Source: Lewinellaceae bacterium
GTDB taxonomy: Bacteria; Bacteroidota; Bacteroidia; Chitinophagales; Saprospiraceae
NCBI GenBank assembly: GCA_020636225.1
Contig: JACJYI010000003.1
Coordinates: forward strand, 799,531-863,530
DNA: 64,000 nucleotides
Direction: 5' to 3'
The notes below the pieces were generated by a model that saw nothing but the letters and a program-made list of their open reading frames with translations, did not search any database and was not told the origin of the DNA. Of this stretch, positions 1-8,761 are shown piece by piece. Position 1 is the stretch's first letter. Each line of letters begins with the position of its first letter. Position numbers and translations under genes: made by a program.

Positions 1-198
1 CGTGCAGATCATGTGCAGGGAAGCGTAATTGAGGGTGGTGTCCAGGTCATCTACCTCCGGGATCAGGGTCGGGGGGATCTCCACGCGGAGATCAATGCAA
101 AACCAATGGCCGACCAGCGCTTCCTCGGGATAGACCCCATGAAAGGCGTGTATCCTCAGGTTCTGGATACCTACGTATTGACGGATCAGATCTTCCAT
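1..198 (-). CDS. folB: Dihydroneopterin aldolase FolB (partial, runs off the left edge)
   Basis: Only the first 66 codons are present; the gene continues beyond base 1. Translating the minus strand from the ATG at 198-196 gives a protein with the FolB signature: GIQNLRIHAFHGVYPEE near residues 10-26 and DLDTTLNYASL near residues 52-62, matching the family pattern of an HG segment followed by EE and then the D-L-T-x-N-Y-A block. FolB converts 7,8-dihydroneopterin to 6-hydroxymethyl-dihydropterin in cytosolic folate synthesis. The start codon lies inside the end of the upstream membrane-protein gene (13-bp overlap), so the two are probably cotranscribed. The family call is strong even though the C-terminal part is not visible. 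Confidence 0.85.
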   Translation of the reverse strand, partial: MEDLIRQYVGIQNLRIHAFHGVYPEEALVGHWFCIDLRVEIPPTLIPEVDDLDTTLNYASLHMICT

Positions 199-1535
199 AC
201 GGGAAACAGGGCATAGGGCTGATAAAATACTGAATCCTGGTCTGCTACGCGCTTGGAATCGATCAGTCCGATCTCGATCTGATGGACTCCCCGGGGCAAG
301 GTGTCGATGTCCAGAACATGTAACAACCCGTATTGGGTCGTCTGAGGATGCTGGTGGAAGAAAGGCCTTGTGTCCACCGGACTGCCATCCAGTTGAATAT
401 CAAAGAGATGCTGCAGGCAATCCAGGTAGGGTCGAACTTCCTCTTCCGTTTCCACCCACTTGAAATCCACGTCATTGGCCCAGATGTCCGAGGTGAATTG
501 ACTGGTGTAGAGCGGTTTCATGTCCGGACAATGGCGCTTGATCTTTTTACCCAGGCCCTTCAGGCGGATCGGGATAAAGATCTCGACGACACCATCGCGA
601 ACGTACCGGCTGGGAGTGCTGGCTAGACGGACGGTCAGGCCATCGCGCTGATCATCATAATAGGTCGGAATGATGGAGCGGGGATTCGAGCTTTTCGGGA
701 TATAGGGTTGGGTGCGAAAATAGAATGAGTCTCCGATGAACAACAGGATGAAGAAGGGCACAATGAACCAGATGAACCGACGGCTGAACTTCTTGCCCAG
801 CATCGTGTAATACAGGGTCCTGTAGATAAAGGACAGGGAGATCCAGCTGAGGAATTTGTAGAAGGGGTAGTAGATCCTGTCCAAGCCTTCGACCTTCTTC
901 ATGGCGCCCATGAAGGCAAAGTCGATGATGTAAAAGATCGAAACAGTGACAATCAGAATATTCCATAGAGCGGAGAGGTAGATCCAGTATCCACTGATGT
1001 CCGATCCATTTAGCCAGAAGATCGCCTGGGTCGTGATGGACATCAGGCCGAGGTATAAGCCCATGCACAAGGCGACAAAGACGATCAGGTAGGAAAATGC
1101 AAAAATGGAACTGCAGACCTTGTCCAGGCTGATGATGTAGCGATCCAGGGTCATGGTGTTCCTGCGCAGGACCCTGGTAAAGAACGGAGTATAACCAAGC
1201 TGGCTGAGGTCCGTGTTGCGGTTGACGGTCCACAGGCCAACGGCCCCGATCCACAGTCCACGCAGGATAAGGTGGATCAGGAGATTGTACATCAGGGCTT
1301 TCATGCCGACCTGGAGCAATCTCAGATAGGAATTCAGCACGATCATGAAGGTGGAGTCGACAAACTCCGTGTGATTGGTGAACAGGGTGATCCGCGTCTC
1401 GATGGCGGTTACTCCCTGGACGAGAAGAAAGATGCTGAATCCGGAGATCAGCAGCTCCAGGTGCCAGCTCTCCTTGCCTAACCGGTCCAGCCAGTCCTGT
1501 GATTTTTCACGTCGCAACATATTCCGTTCATCCAT
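186..1535 (-). CDS. Multi-pass membrane protein of unknown function
   Basis: About 449 residues if it starts at the ATG at 1535 (MDERNMLRRE...). An earlier in-frame start at 1625 would run into the divergent acyl-CoA dehydrogenase gene and adds no recognisable sequence, so the shorter form is preferred. The N-terminal 280 residues hold about five to six hydrophobic segments (for example LLISGFSIFLLVQG, VFVALCMGLYLGLMSI, FIWFIVPFFILLFIG). The remaining 170 residues are soluble and rich in aromatic and charged residues, presumably outside the membrane. I do not recognise the family. It overlaps the start of folB and shares an intergenic region with the divergent gcdH. No catalytic motif is visible. 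Confidence 0.7.
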   Translation of the reverse strand: MDERNMLRREKSQDWLDRLGKESWHLELLISGFSIFLLVQGVTAIETRITLFTNHTEFVDSTFMIVLNSYLRLLQVGMKALMYNLLIHLILRGLWIGAVGLWTVNRNTDLSQLGYTPFFTRVLRRNTMTLDRYIISLDKVCSSIFAFSYLIVFVALCMGLYLGLMSITTQAIFWLNGSDISGYWIYLSALWNILIVTVSIFYIIDFAFMGAMKKVEGLDRIYYPFYKFLSWISLSFIYRTLYYTMLGKKFSRRFIWFIVPFFILLFIGDSFYFRTQPYIPKSSNPRSIIPTYYDDQRDGLTVRLASTPSRYVRDGVVEIFIPIRLKGLGKKIKRHCPDMKPLYTSQFTSDIWANDVDFKWVETEEEVRPYLDCLQHLFDIQLDGSPVDTRPFFHQHPQTTQYGLLHVLDIDTLPRGVHQIEIGLIDSKRVADQDSVFYQPYALFPVWKI

Positions 1536-1581
1536 TTGAACCCCAAAATAAGACAGCTGTTCTATTCGAAGGGCAGATTGT

Positions 1582-1589
1582 ACCTTTGC
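1582..1589 (+). promoter_or_regulatory. Candidate Bacteroidota -7 element upstream of gcdH
   Basis: TACCTTTG fits the TAnnTTTG consensus of Bacteroidota housekeeping promoters and sits 16 bases before the gcdH ATG. The matching -33 region about 19 bases upstream is poor (GTTT instead of TTTG), so this is a candidate only. Confidence 0.4.
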
Positions 1590-1605
1590 GCCAATAAATA
1601 CCGGT

Positions 1606-2823
1606 ATGGATACCACAAGCACCACACAGTCAAGGAAATCCTCTGCACGGGAGGATCGTTATCAGGGGCACGACTACTATCAACTGGATGAATTGCTTCA
1701 GGAAGACCATCTGCTGGCCCGGGATGCCGTCCGGACCTGGGTGAAGCAGGAGGTCAGCCCGATCATCGAGGATTATGCCAACCGGGCAGAATGCCCATAT
1801 CATCTGTTCAAGGGACTGGCGGAGATCGGGGCATTCGGTCCCAGTCTTCCCGCCGAGTATGGTGGTGGTGGCATGGATGAGATCGCCTATGGGGTGATCA
1901 TGCAGGAGTTGGAGCGGGGGGATTCCGGGATCCGTTCCATGGCGTCCGTCCAGGGATCGCTGGTCATGTACCCGATCTACAAGTTCGGGAGTGAAGAGCA
2001 GCGTCGGAAATACCTGCCCAAGCTGGGAAGTGGTGAATTCATCGGATGTTTCGGCCTGACCGAACCGGATCATGGTTCCAATCCGGCCGGCATGGTGACC
2101 AATATCAAGGACGATGGCGACCATGTGATCCTGAACGGTGCCAAGATGTGGATCACCAACTCGCCGGTAGCGGACGTGGCGGTGGTCTGGGCCAAGGATG
2201 AGGAAGGGATCGTTCGCGGGGTGATCGTCGAGAAAGGCATGCCCGGGTTCACGGCTCCGGAGATCCATGGCAAATGGTCGCTGCGTGCCTCGATCACCGG
2301 CGAACTGGTCTTTGAAGATGTCCGGGTCCCCAAAACCAACATCCTTCCGAACGTCAAGGGAATGAAAGGCCCGTTGTCCTGCCTGTCCAAGGCGCGGTAC
2401 GGCATTGCCTGGGGCGTGATCGGGGCCGCACTGGATTGTTATGATTCTGCCCTGCGCTATTCGCTGGAACGAGAGCAGTTCGGCCGGCCCATCGCCGGCT
2501 TCCAGCTTACCCAGAAGAAACTGGCCGAAATGATCACGGAGATCACCAAGGCCCAATTGCTGACCTGGAGGCTTGGCACCCTGGCCAACGCTGGCAAGGC
2601 CACACCCGCCCAGATCAGCATGGCCAAGCGCAACAACGTGAACATGGCCCTGGAGATCGCCCGGGAAGCACGGCAGATCCATGGCGGGATGGGGATCACC
2701 AATGAGTATCCGGTCATGCGCCATATGATGAACCTGGAAACGGTGCTCACTTACGAGGGAACCCATGACATCCATCTGCTGATCACCGGAATGGATGTCA
2801 CCGGTATCAATGCGTTTTCCTGA
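1606..2823 (+). CDS. gcdH: Glutaryl-CoA dehydrogenase-type acyl-CoA dehydrogenase
   Basis: A complete 405-residue acyl-CoA dehydrogenase, the usual family length. Visible family marks are CFGLTEPDHGSNPAG (flavin/substrate loop), KMWITNSPVADVAVVWAK, the REQFGRPIAGFQLTQ segment, RQIHGGMGITNEYPVMRH and TYEGTHDIH near the C-terminus. The Glu of TYEGTHDIH, about residue 384, is in the position of the catalytic base of glutaryl-CoA dehydrogenase, and this combination resembles GcdH more than short-chain acyl-CoA dehydrogenases. The enzyme would oxidise and decarboxylate glutaryl-CoA to crotonyl-CoA with FAD in lysine or tryptophan breakdown, passing electrons to ETF. It is transcribed divergently from the preceding membrane-protein gene. 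A related dehydrogenase specificity cannot be excluded. Confidence 0.85.
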   Translation: MDTTSTTQSRKSSAREDRYQGHDYYQLDELLQEDHLLARDAVRTWVKQEVSPIIEDYANRAECPYHLFKGLAEIGAFGPSLPAEYGGGGMDEIAYGVIMQELERGDSGIRSMASVQGSLVMYPIYKFGSEEQRRKYLPKLGSGEFIGCFGLTEPDHGSNPAGMVTNIKDDGDHVILNGAKMWITNSPVADVAVVWAKDEEGIVRGVIVEKGMPGFTAPEIHGKWSLRASITGELVFEDVRVPKTNILPNVKGMKGPLSCLSKARYGIAWGVIGAALDCYDSALRYSLEREQFGRPIAGFQLTQKKLAEMITEITKAQLLTWRLGTLANAGKATPAQISMAKRNNVNMALEIAREARQIHGGMGITNEYPVMRHMMNLETVLTYEGTHDIHLLITGMDVTGINAFS

Positions 2824-2928
2824 GGAAGCCTGGAACGTTAACCATTTGCAAAAGTCCAGGGGCCATGATGGTCCAGGACAATGATGGATGCTTCTGGCCC
2901 GTTATTTGGATCAGTACGCCTTAAGCCA

Positions 2929-4059
2929 ATGAACGTGCGACATACCCTTGCTAGTCTGTTTCTGATCCTCTTCCTGCTGGAGGGTGGGATTGTCCTTGGA
3001 CAATATGAACCGATCAAACTGGACAACCCGAACTTCGAAGATGTGCCGGCTCCCGGCTCCCAACCATCTGGCTGGTATGATTGCGGCTTCCCCAATGAAT
3101 CCCCCCCGGATACCCATCCCGGTATTGACTCTGCCTTCTTCAATGTGACCACCCGTCCCCAAAAAGGCAATTCCTACCTGGGCCTGGTCACCCGGGACAA
3201 TGATACCTGGGAATCCGTATCGACCCATCTTCCAAGACCCCTGGAACCGGGCACCTGCTATACCTTCAATATCTACCTGGCCAGATCCCAGGATTACTAT
3301 TCGCCGAACAAGCGCGGGGAGAAAGTCTATCATACCACCCCGGCCGTGTTCCGGATCTGGGGTGGGAACAGTCCCTGTGACAAGGCCGAGATGCTGGCCT
3401 CCACATCCGTGATCACCCACCCCCGTTGGGTGCGGTATCAGTTCACCTTCGAGCCAAAGAAGAAGGTCAGTTGGTTCATCCTGGAAGCGTTCTATCAAAC
3501 ACCCGTCCTCTTTCCCTATAATGGAAACATCCTGATCGACAATGCTTCGGTGATCCGACCAGTGCCGTGTGATGCGATCGTCCTGGAAGAAGAAGAGGAA
3601 GCACCACCCAAGCCGGAGCCCAAACCGAAGGATGTGGTCAAACCGGCCCCACCGAAGCCGGAACCCGAAGCTACTCTGGGGGGGCTTTCCCGGGCTCAAC
3701 TAAAGACAGGCCAGGTCGTCAGCGTCGACAAGATCTACTTCAAGGCAGATACCGCTGCCCTGAGCCAGGCCAGTTATCCGACCCTGGATGAGATCTATCA
3801 ATTCCTGGCAAAGAATGTGGATGTCGTGGTGGAGATCGGTGGCCATACCAATGGGAATTGTGATCATCCCTATTGTGATCGCCTCTCGCAGGACCGGGCC
3901 AAGACCGTTGCCAACTATCTCATTCAGAAGGGGATCAGCATTGATCGAGTCCGGTTCAAGGGCTATGGCAAGCGAAAGCCGGTTGCCTCCAATGCCACCC
4001 TGCAGGGCCGGAAGAAGAACCAACGGGTCGAGATCACGATTCTGGAGATGAAGGGCTAA
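2929..4059 (+). CDS. OmpA-family envelope protein with N-terminal jelly-roll-like domain
   Basis: About 376 residues from the ATG at 2929, chosen because it begins a clear signal peptide (MNVRHTLASLFLILFLLEGG, cut near GQ/YEP). The upstream in-frame ATGs at 2881 and 2884 would bury that signal. Residues about 25-205 form a beta-rich domain resembling carbohydrate-binding jelly-rolls (LDNPNFED... start, FILEAFYQ...ILIDNASVI end). A Glu/Pro/Lys-rich linker follows (KPEPKPKDVVKPAPPKPEPE). The last 120 residues are an OmpA peptidoglycan-binding domain (KIYFKADTAAL, GGHTNG, LSQDRAKTVANYLIQKGI, GYGKRKP). The probable role is linking an outer-membrane or surface structure to peptidoglycan. Its 3' end overlaps the convergent aroA by 4 bases. 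Confidence 0.8.
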   Translation: MNVRHTLASLFLILFLLEGGIVLGQYEPIKLDNPNFEDVPAPGSQPSGWYDCGFPNESPPDTHPGIDSAFFNVTTRPQKGNSYLGLVTRDNDTWESVSTHLPRPLEPGTCYTFNIYLARSQDYYSPNKRGEKVYHTTPAVFRIWGGNSPCDKAEMLASTSVITHPRWVRYQFTFEPKKKVSWFILEAFYQTPVLFPYNGNILIDNASVIRPVPCDAIVLEEEEEAPPKPEPKPKDVVKPAPPKPEPEATLGGLSRAQLKTGQVVSVDKIYFKADTAALSQASYPTLDEIYQFLAKNVDVVVEIGGHTNGNCDHPYCDRLSQDRAKTVANYLIQKGISIDRVRFKGYGKRKPVASNATLQGRKKNQRVEITILEMKG

Positions 4060-5294
4060 CCAGCCTTGATCCGGAATCCGACCGCCTCCAACTGTTGCCA
4101 GAAAGCCGGAAAGGATTTGTCAACGACCGACGGGTCTTCGATCTGACAGGGGAAGCGAAGGCTTGCCAGGCTGAAGGCCATGGCCATCCGATGATCGTGG
4201 TATGTCGAGAAGGCCTCTGAAGGGGCAGTGGCCTGTCCGCTCAGCCTCCAGGTGTCTGGCCGGTTCTCGACGGGAGCAAAGTGTACCCCCATTTTCCTCA
4301 GTTCCATTTGCAGGGCCAGGGTACGGTCCGTTTCCTTGATCCGGAGCGTATGCAGCCCGGAAAATTCTGATTCGATACCCGACAGGGCACACAACACGGC
4401 CATGGTCTGGGCCAGATCCGGGTTGTCAGCCATGTCCATATGGAGGTCAGGGGGCCGGGTCAGCCGGTCACGAATGATGGTGATACCATCCGGGGAGGGT
4501 TCGCTGCGAATGCCGAAGGATGTCATCCAGGTGGCCAGGATTTCGTCACCCTGCAATCCGGAGAGGTACAAGCGGGGAAGGTGGAGACAGCTTCCTTCAG
4601 GCGCCAGTGCCAACATTCCGTAAGCATAGGAGGCGGCCGTCCAATCAGCTTCCAGTACCAGTTGGCGAGGGGATATCCGGCACGGGGCCACATGGATCTC
4701 CTGATTATCCATCCTGGTCTGCACCCCCCAATGATTGAGCACGGCGAGCGTCATGTCCAGGTAGGGACGGGAGGTGACCGGCCTGGTAAGATGGATCGTC
4801 ATCCCGCGGGGCAGACCCGGTGCGGCCAGAAGAAGCGCGGTCAGAAACTGGCTGCTGCTGGACGGGTCCAGTTCGACCCTGTCGGCCGACTGCTCCGTAA
4901 ATCCGTTCAGGTGTATCGGGGGACATCCTGTCGTGCCGGAATAATCGATCTGAGCGCCCAGCTGGATCAGGGCATTGACCAGCGGGGCTATGGGGCGTTC
5001 CTGCATTCGGGCAGTTCCGGTGACCCGTCCTCGGTGGTCGTGAAGGGCCAGGTAGGCGGTCAGGAATCGCAGGGTGGTTCCCCCGGCCCCGGCATCCCAT
5101 TCCGGCCCCGGATGGGTCAGCAGGTGGGCCAGCTGACGGACATCCTCCGGGAGGTCAGGATCGGTCATCTCCGGAAACAGGCCTGCCTGCGCTGCCAGGA
5201 TCAACTGACGATTGATGAGGCTCTTGCTCAGGGGCAAATGGAAGGTGCCGGTCAATGGCTTGTCGGGGCCGCGGAGTTCGATCATCTCAGACAA
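4056..5294 (-). CDS. aroA: 3-phosphoshikimate 1-carboxyvinyltransferase (EPSP synthase)
   Basis: 412 residues, close to family length. It shows the phosphoenolpyruvate/shikimate-phosphate site features of EPSP synthase: LPLSKSLINRQLILAA at the N-terminus, GAGGTTLRFLTAYLAL, LEADWTAASYAYGMLAL, LRIKETDRTLALQMELRKMG and TYHDHRMAMAFSLASL near the end. It catalyses the sixth step of the shikimate pathway (shikimate-3-phosphate plus PEP to EPSP) in the cytosol. The downstream gap to the next minus-strand start is zero: the preceding gene in transcription order (DUF2279 protein) ends at 5301, only 6 bases before this start, so the two form one transcription unit. The assignment is firm. Confidence 0.93.
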   Translation of the reverse strand: MSEMIELRGPDKPLTGTFHLPLSKSLINRQLILAAQAGLFPEMTDPDLPEDVRQLAHLLTHPGPEWDAGAGGTTLRFLTAYLALHDHRGRVTGTARMQERPIAPLVNALIQLGAQIDYSGTTGCPPIHLNGFTEQSADRVELDPSSSSQFLTALLLAAPGLPRGMTIHLTRPVTSRPYLDMTLAVLNHWGVQTRMDNQEIHVAPCRISPRQLVLEADWTAASYAYGMLALAPEGSCLHLPRLYLSGLQGDEILATWMTSFGIRSEPSPDGITIIRDRLTRPPDLHMDMADNPDLAQTMAVLCALSGIESEFSGLHTLRIKETDRTLALQMELRKMGVHFAPVENRPDTWRLSGQATAPSEAFSTYHDHRMAMAFSLASLRFPCQIEDPSVVDKSFPAFWQQLEAVGFRIKAG

Positions 5295-5300
5295 CGGGGT

Positions 5301-6347
5301 TCAAAAATAGAGCCAATGCCCCGACCACCGTCCCTTGGAATCGACGGAAAGCGCCGGAGCGGGGATCTTGACAAAGTTCAAGGCATGCAGGACGGTGCGC
5401 CAGAATGGACTTCGCACCGGGATACGGGTCAGGTCGATATCCGGTGACAGGAAGAACTGGGTCAACCGCGGGAAAGCGGCGGGATCGGAAGAGAATACCT
5501 CGCCATCCTCCACCCATTGGTTGTCATATCCTCCGTACAGATGCTCACCACTAACGCCCACAGCAATATTCAGCCAGGAAGGCAGCCAGGATGGTTTGTT
5601 GTGGCAGAAGGACGAGGGGTTCAGGCTGAACCAGATGTTCATGCCGTTGTAGTCCTTCAGGAATTGGGCGGAATATTCCCGACCATACAGGTCATGCGCT
5701 CTGCGCTCCAGGCTAGATATGCCCCCCTGGCTCCCGACGATCGGGGTGGACGGATAGCGGGAGGGGGTATTGGATACCTTGATCAGCAACCGTTGCTCCT
5801 GCCACAGCATGTCCTGGGCCAGATAGATCCCGGCCCCGAGGGTATTGGCACCGATATCCGACCATGAAAAGCCCCATTTGGCCGAATAGGCGTCCAGGAC
5901 TTCGATGCTGGTCTGCAGGACCATGGCCACACCCACGCCGGTCCACCGGGCAGATGCAGGGGACATGCCTGTCCATCGTGCGCCCTGGCTAAGCCAGCGT
6001 GATTCATTGTAGGTGGTCCAGATATGTCCCATTTTATCCATATGCCGCCACTCACCCCAATCATTGAAGGTGTGAAAACCGGTCTGCTCAGCCTGCGCAT
6101 ACCAGGCTTGCTGCAGGGCGATCATCATGCCGCCGTAGATCGCGGTGCCTGTTCCAGCGGAGATCCAGAACCGATCCTGTCGAAAGGTGTCTGCCGGCAC
6201 AAAGAAATGGCCGGGTTGGGCGGCGAGACGCATGCCATGGCACAAGACGATCATCACGATCCAGTACCGCCAGTTGATCGGCAAGGTGGTGCCTGGCGGA
6301 TAACCATCTTGCCATTTCTGTGTTAGGAGTCGTGGAGATGTCTTCAT
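5301..6347 (-). CDS. DUF2279-family secreted or membrane-associated protein
   Basis: 348 residues. An N-terminal hydrophobic stretch (YWIVMIVLCHGMRLAAQPG) could be a signal peptide after a long N-region; a shorter start is possible. The core has the conserved pattern I associate with DUF2279: HMDKMGHIWTTYNESRWLSQ, GVAMVLQTSIEVLDAYSAKWGFSWSDIGANTLGAGIYLAQ, with the conserved His, Asp, Glu and SWSDIGAN residues. Function is unknown in the family; a small alpha-helical envelope protein is the usual prediction. It precedes aroA by 6 bases on the same strand. Family assignment is from memory of the motif, not from a search. Confidence 0.65.
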   Translation of the reverse strand: MKTSPRLLTQKWQDGYPPGTTLPINWRYWIVMIVLCHGMRLAAQPGHFFVPADTFRQDRFWISAGTGTAIYGGMMIALQQAWYAQAEQTGFHTFNDWGEWRHMDKMGHIWTTYNESRWLSQGARWTGMSPASARWTGVGVAMVLQTSIEVLDAYSAKWGFSWSDIGANTLGAGIYLAQDMLWQEQRLLIKVSNTPSRYPSTPIVGSQGGISSLERRAHDLYGREYSAQFLKDYNGMNIWFSLNPSSFCHNKPSWLPSWLNIAVGVSGEHLYGGYDNQWVEDGEVFSSDPAAFPRLTQFFLSPDIDLTRIPVRSPFWRTVLHALNFVKIPAPALSVDSKGRWSGHWLYF

Positions 6348-6399
6348 CAGGCAGTAAAGATATTGTGCCTATATTACCAAGTGGCTAATTCAAAGATTT

Positions 6400-7221
6400 A
6401 TGGAAAACAGACAGGTTTTACAACGGATACTCATCGTGGGGTTTGGTTTGCTGATGCTCCTTTTTCTGACCGGAGGGATGTTCCTGACCATTGATGCCGG
6501 TGAGCGCGGTATCCTCTTCAGACGGTTCGGTGGTGGTTTGGACATGGAGACCATCTATACGCCGGGATTCCATGTCGTGGCTCCCTGGAATTCCATGTAC
6601 GTGTATGATGTACGGGAAAAGCAGATCGAGGAAGAAATGGAAGTCCTTTCCAGTAACGGATTGAATATCCGTGTGGATGTAACGGTCAGGACCAATCCGG
6701 TCTATCATCAGATCGCATTGCTGCATGAAACGTTTGGAAAGGACTACATGAATACGCTGGTCCGTCCGGAAGTGCGATCCGCGGTTCGGAAGATCATCGG
6801 CCGCTTTGAACCGGAGGAGCTCTACTCATCCAAGCGGGATGAGGTGCAACAACTGATCCAGGATGACCTGATGAACGAGCTGAAGAAGAACTATGTCGAG
6901 CTGAGGGCGACCCTGATCCGGGATATCGCCTTGCCGGAGAAGATCCAGAATGCCATTGAGCGCAAGCTGCAACAGGAGCAGGAATCCGAGGAGTACAAGT
7001 ACCGTCTGCAGAAGGAGACCCAGGAGGCTGAACGGAAGATCATTGAGGCGCGGGCCAAGGCCAAGGCCAACGAGATCATTTCGGCCAGCCTCACGGACAA
7101 GATCCTTCGGGACAAAGGCATTGAAGCAACGCTGGAGCTGTCCAAATCACCCAATTCCAAGGTGGTGGTGATCGGATCGGGGAAGGAAGGCCTTCCGCTG
7201 ATCCTGGGCGATTCCAACTGA
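6400..7221 (+). CDS. Prohibitin-like SPFH/Band-7 membrane protein
   Basis: 273 residues: one N-terminal transmembrane segment (ILIVGFGLLMLLFLTGGMF), then an SPFH domain (AGERGILFRRFGGGLDMETIYTPGFHVVAPW, Y-V-Y-D-V-R-E-K-Q) and a long charged coiled coil from about residue 185 (KLQQEQESEEYKYRLQKE, EAERKIIEARAKAKANEI). Length and layout match bacterial prohibitin homologues, which form ring-shaped membrane assemblies that scaffold or regulate membrane proteases. It has no cotranscribed neighbour: the flanking genes are on the other strand. No protease partner is visible next to it. Confidence 0.85.
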   Translation: MENRQVLQRILIVGFGLLMLLFLTGGMFLTIDAGERGILFRRFGGGLDMETIYTPGFHVVAPWNSMYVYDVREKQIEEEMEVLSSNGLNIRVDVTVRTNPVYHQIALLHETFGKDYMNTLVRPEVRSAVRKIIGRFEPEELYSSKRDEVQQLIQDDLMNELKKNYVELRATLIRDIALPEKIQNAIERKLQQEQESEEYKYRLQKETQEAERKIIEARAKAKANEIISASLTDKILRDKGIEATLELSKSPNSKVVVIGSGKEGLPLILGDSN

Positions 7222-7246
7222 GGCAGGCTGGTCATCCCTCGAAGGT

Positions 7247-7621
7247 CTATTCCACATACTTCTGCCGGATGACGAGGGCGACCCAGTCGTCAGGCAGGCT
7301 GATATACCCCTGCTCATAGCAGAAATAGTAAGTATTGCCTCCCTTGGTGGTATAGATATTCGTGAAGTAGCTGAACTTGAAGCCGCGGTCCAGGAGATCT
7401 TCCCGTCGCACCTTGGCCTTACCGTTCGGATTCAGCTCGGCGAGGATCCGTCTGTTCTTTCGCAGGGTATTATTGATATTCCGTACAAAGTTGGTGGCAT
7501 CACTGTTCTGCTTGTTGTGCCAGGCCGATCGGCATTGGTCACAACAGAACCGCTTGTCATTTCGTCCATGAATGACATCGCCACATTCCAGGCAGGTCCG
7601 TTCTGGCGTAGATGGGGTCAT
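7247..7621 (-). CDS. Small zinc-ribbon protein of unknown function
   Basis: 124 residues. The N-terminus carries a four- to five-cysteine zinc ribbon (CLECGDVIHGRNDKRFCCDQC) followed by a basic helix (FVRNINNTLRKNRRILAEL). The rest is a compact mixed domain (YTTKGGNTYYFCYEQGY). Such proteins are common as conserved hypotheticals in Bacteroidota; nucleic-acid binding is plausible but unproven. It is convergent with the prohibitin gene and divergent from the HtrA-like gene. Confidence 0.7.
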   Translation of the reverse strand: MTPSTPERTCLECGDVIHGRNDKRFCCDQCRSAWHNKQNSDATNFVRNINNTLRKNRRILAELNPNGKAKVRREDLLDRGFKFSYFTNIYTTKGGNTYYFCYEQGYISLPDDWVALVIRQKYVE

Positions 7622-7764
7622 AAGCCGGATTGTCCGTTGAATTTACGACGTTCTCCTCAAATCATCGGCCAATACGTCGTGGGAGCCGGGGTTCAGTCTG
7701 CCAGAATGACGCAGATCGGAATTTGGAATGGTCTTCGTCGATGGAGGTTAACCATCGTTCAACC

Positions 7765-8730
7765 ATGAAATCATCCGAAATATCCGTTCTTTCCGGCCCG
7801 GACGCTCCGTTGCTGGATGCCTATTCCCAAACCGTGGTCAGTGTCAGCCACCAGGTCAGCCAGGCGGTGGTCCAGATCCGCACATCCGACACAAAAAGGC
7901 AGACCACCGCAAAGGGCTTGGGATCGGGATTCCTCATTTCCTCCGACGGCTATCTGGTCACGAATAGTCATGTGGTCGCCGGAGGCAGCGAATGGACGGT
8001 GACGCTGCCCGACGGGCGGACGGAGCAGGCGGATCTTGTCGGGCATGATCCCGCCACAGATATTGCTGTCATCCGTATCCATAGTGCGGGATTGCAGGGG
8101 TTGGCTTTTGCGGATTCCGCCAGGCTCCAGGTCGGGCAGATGGCCATAGCGGTGGGGAATCCATACGGCTTCCAGTACTCGGTGACCGCAGGTGTGGTCA
8201 GTGCCCTCGGCAGGACGCTTCGATCGGGTTCGGGACGGATGATCGATGATGTGATCCAGACAGATGCGGCCCTGAACCCTGGTAATTCCGGCGGGCCTCT
8301 GCTGAACTCTTCGGGCCAGGTGATCGGTGTGAATACCGCCGTGATCCAGGGAGCCCAGGGGCTGTGTTTCGCCGTGTCCTCCAACCTGGCCTCCTGGGTA
8401 GCCGGCGAGCTGGTCTTGCACGGGAAGGTAAGAAGAGGCTTTCTGGGGCTGGCTGGGCAGCAGGTTAGCCTGCATGAGCGCATGAAGGAGCGATTGGGTT
8501 CCAGAACGGCTGTCCTGGTGCAAAGCGTGGAACGATCAGGCCCTGCTGCCAATGGCGGGGTAGCTCCGGGCGACCTGATCCTGACCTTTAACGGAAGCCC
8601 GATCAGCGGGATCGAGGATCTGCATCGTGCATTGGATGCATCGACCATCGGCATACCCGGTACCCTGGAAATTTTCCGCCATCAGCAGGTGATTCAGTTG
8701 CCGGTTGTTCCGGCGGAATGGGCCGGTTGA
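7765..8730 (+). CDS. HtrA/DegP-like serine protease with one PDZ domain
   Basis: 321 residues from the ATG at 7765. A longer frame to 7630 exists but its extra N-terminus is low-complexity and lies in the intergenic region. The trypsin-like triad is visible: His69 in VTNSHVVAGG, Asp99 in DPATDIAVIRI and Ser175 in LNPGNSGGPLLNSSG. A PDZ domain occupies about residues 235-315 (SGPAANGGVAPGDLILTFNG). Unlike typical DegP/DegQ there is no signal peptide or membrane anchor with this start, so either it is cytoplasmic or the true start and anchor are missed. It probably degrades or senses misfolded proteins. It is convergent with the amidohydrolase gene. Confidence 0.85.
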   Translation: MKSSEISVLSGPDAPLLDAYSQTVVSVSHQVSQAVVQIRTSDTKRQTTAKGLGSGFLISSDGYLVTNSHVVAGGSEWTVTLPDGRTEQADLVGHDPATDIAVIRIHSAGLQGLAFADSARLQVGQMAIAVGNPYGFQYSVTAGVVSALGRTLRSGSGRMIDDVIQTDAALNPGNSGGPLLNSSGQVIGVNTAVIQGAQGLCFAVSSNLASWVAGELVLHGKVRRGFLGLAGQQVSLHERMKERLGSRTAVLVQSVERSGPAANGGVAPGDLILTFNGSPISGIEDLHRALDASTIGIPGTLEIFRHQQVIQLPVVPAEWAG

Positions 8731-8761
8731 AGCGGACTTCCAGCTGGCAGATCAGCAGCGA

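Noticed and set aside
655..1254. Long minus-strand open frame (199 codons) inside the membrane-protein gene
   Set aside because: It runs on the same strand in another frame and has a composition-driven His/Pro/Leu-rich translation with no motif; the membrane protein in the overlapping frame has clear transmembrane segments.
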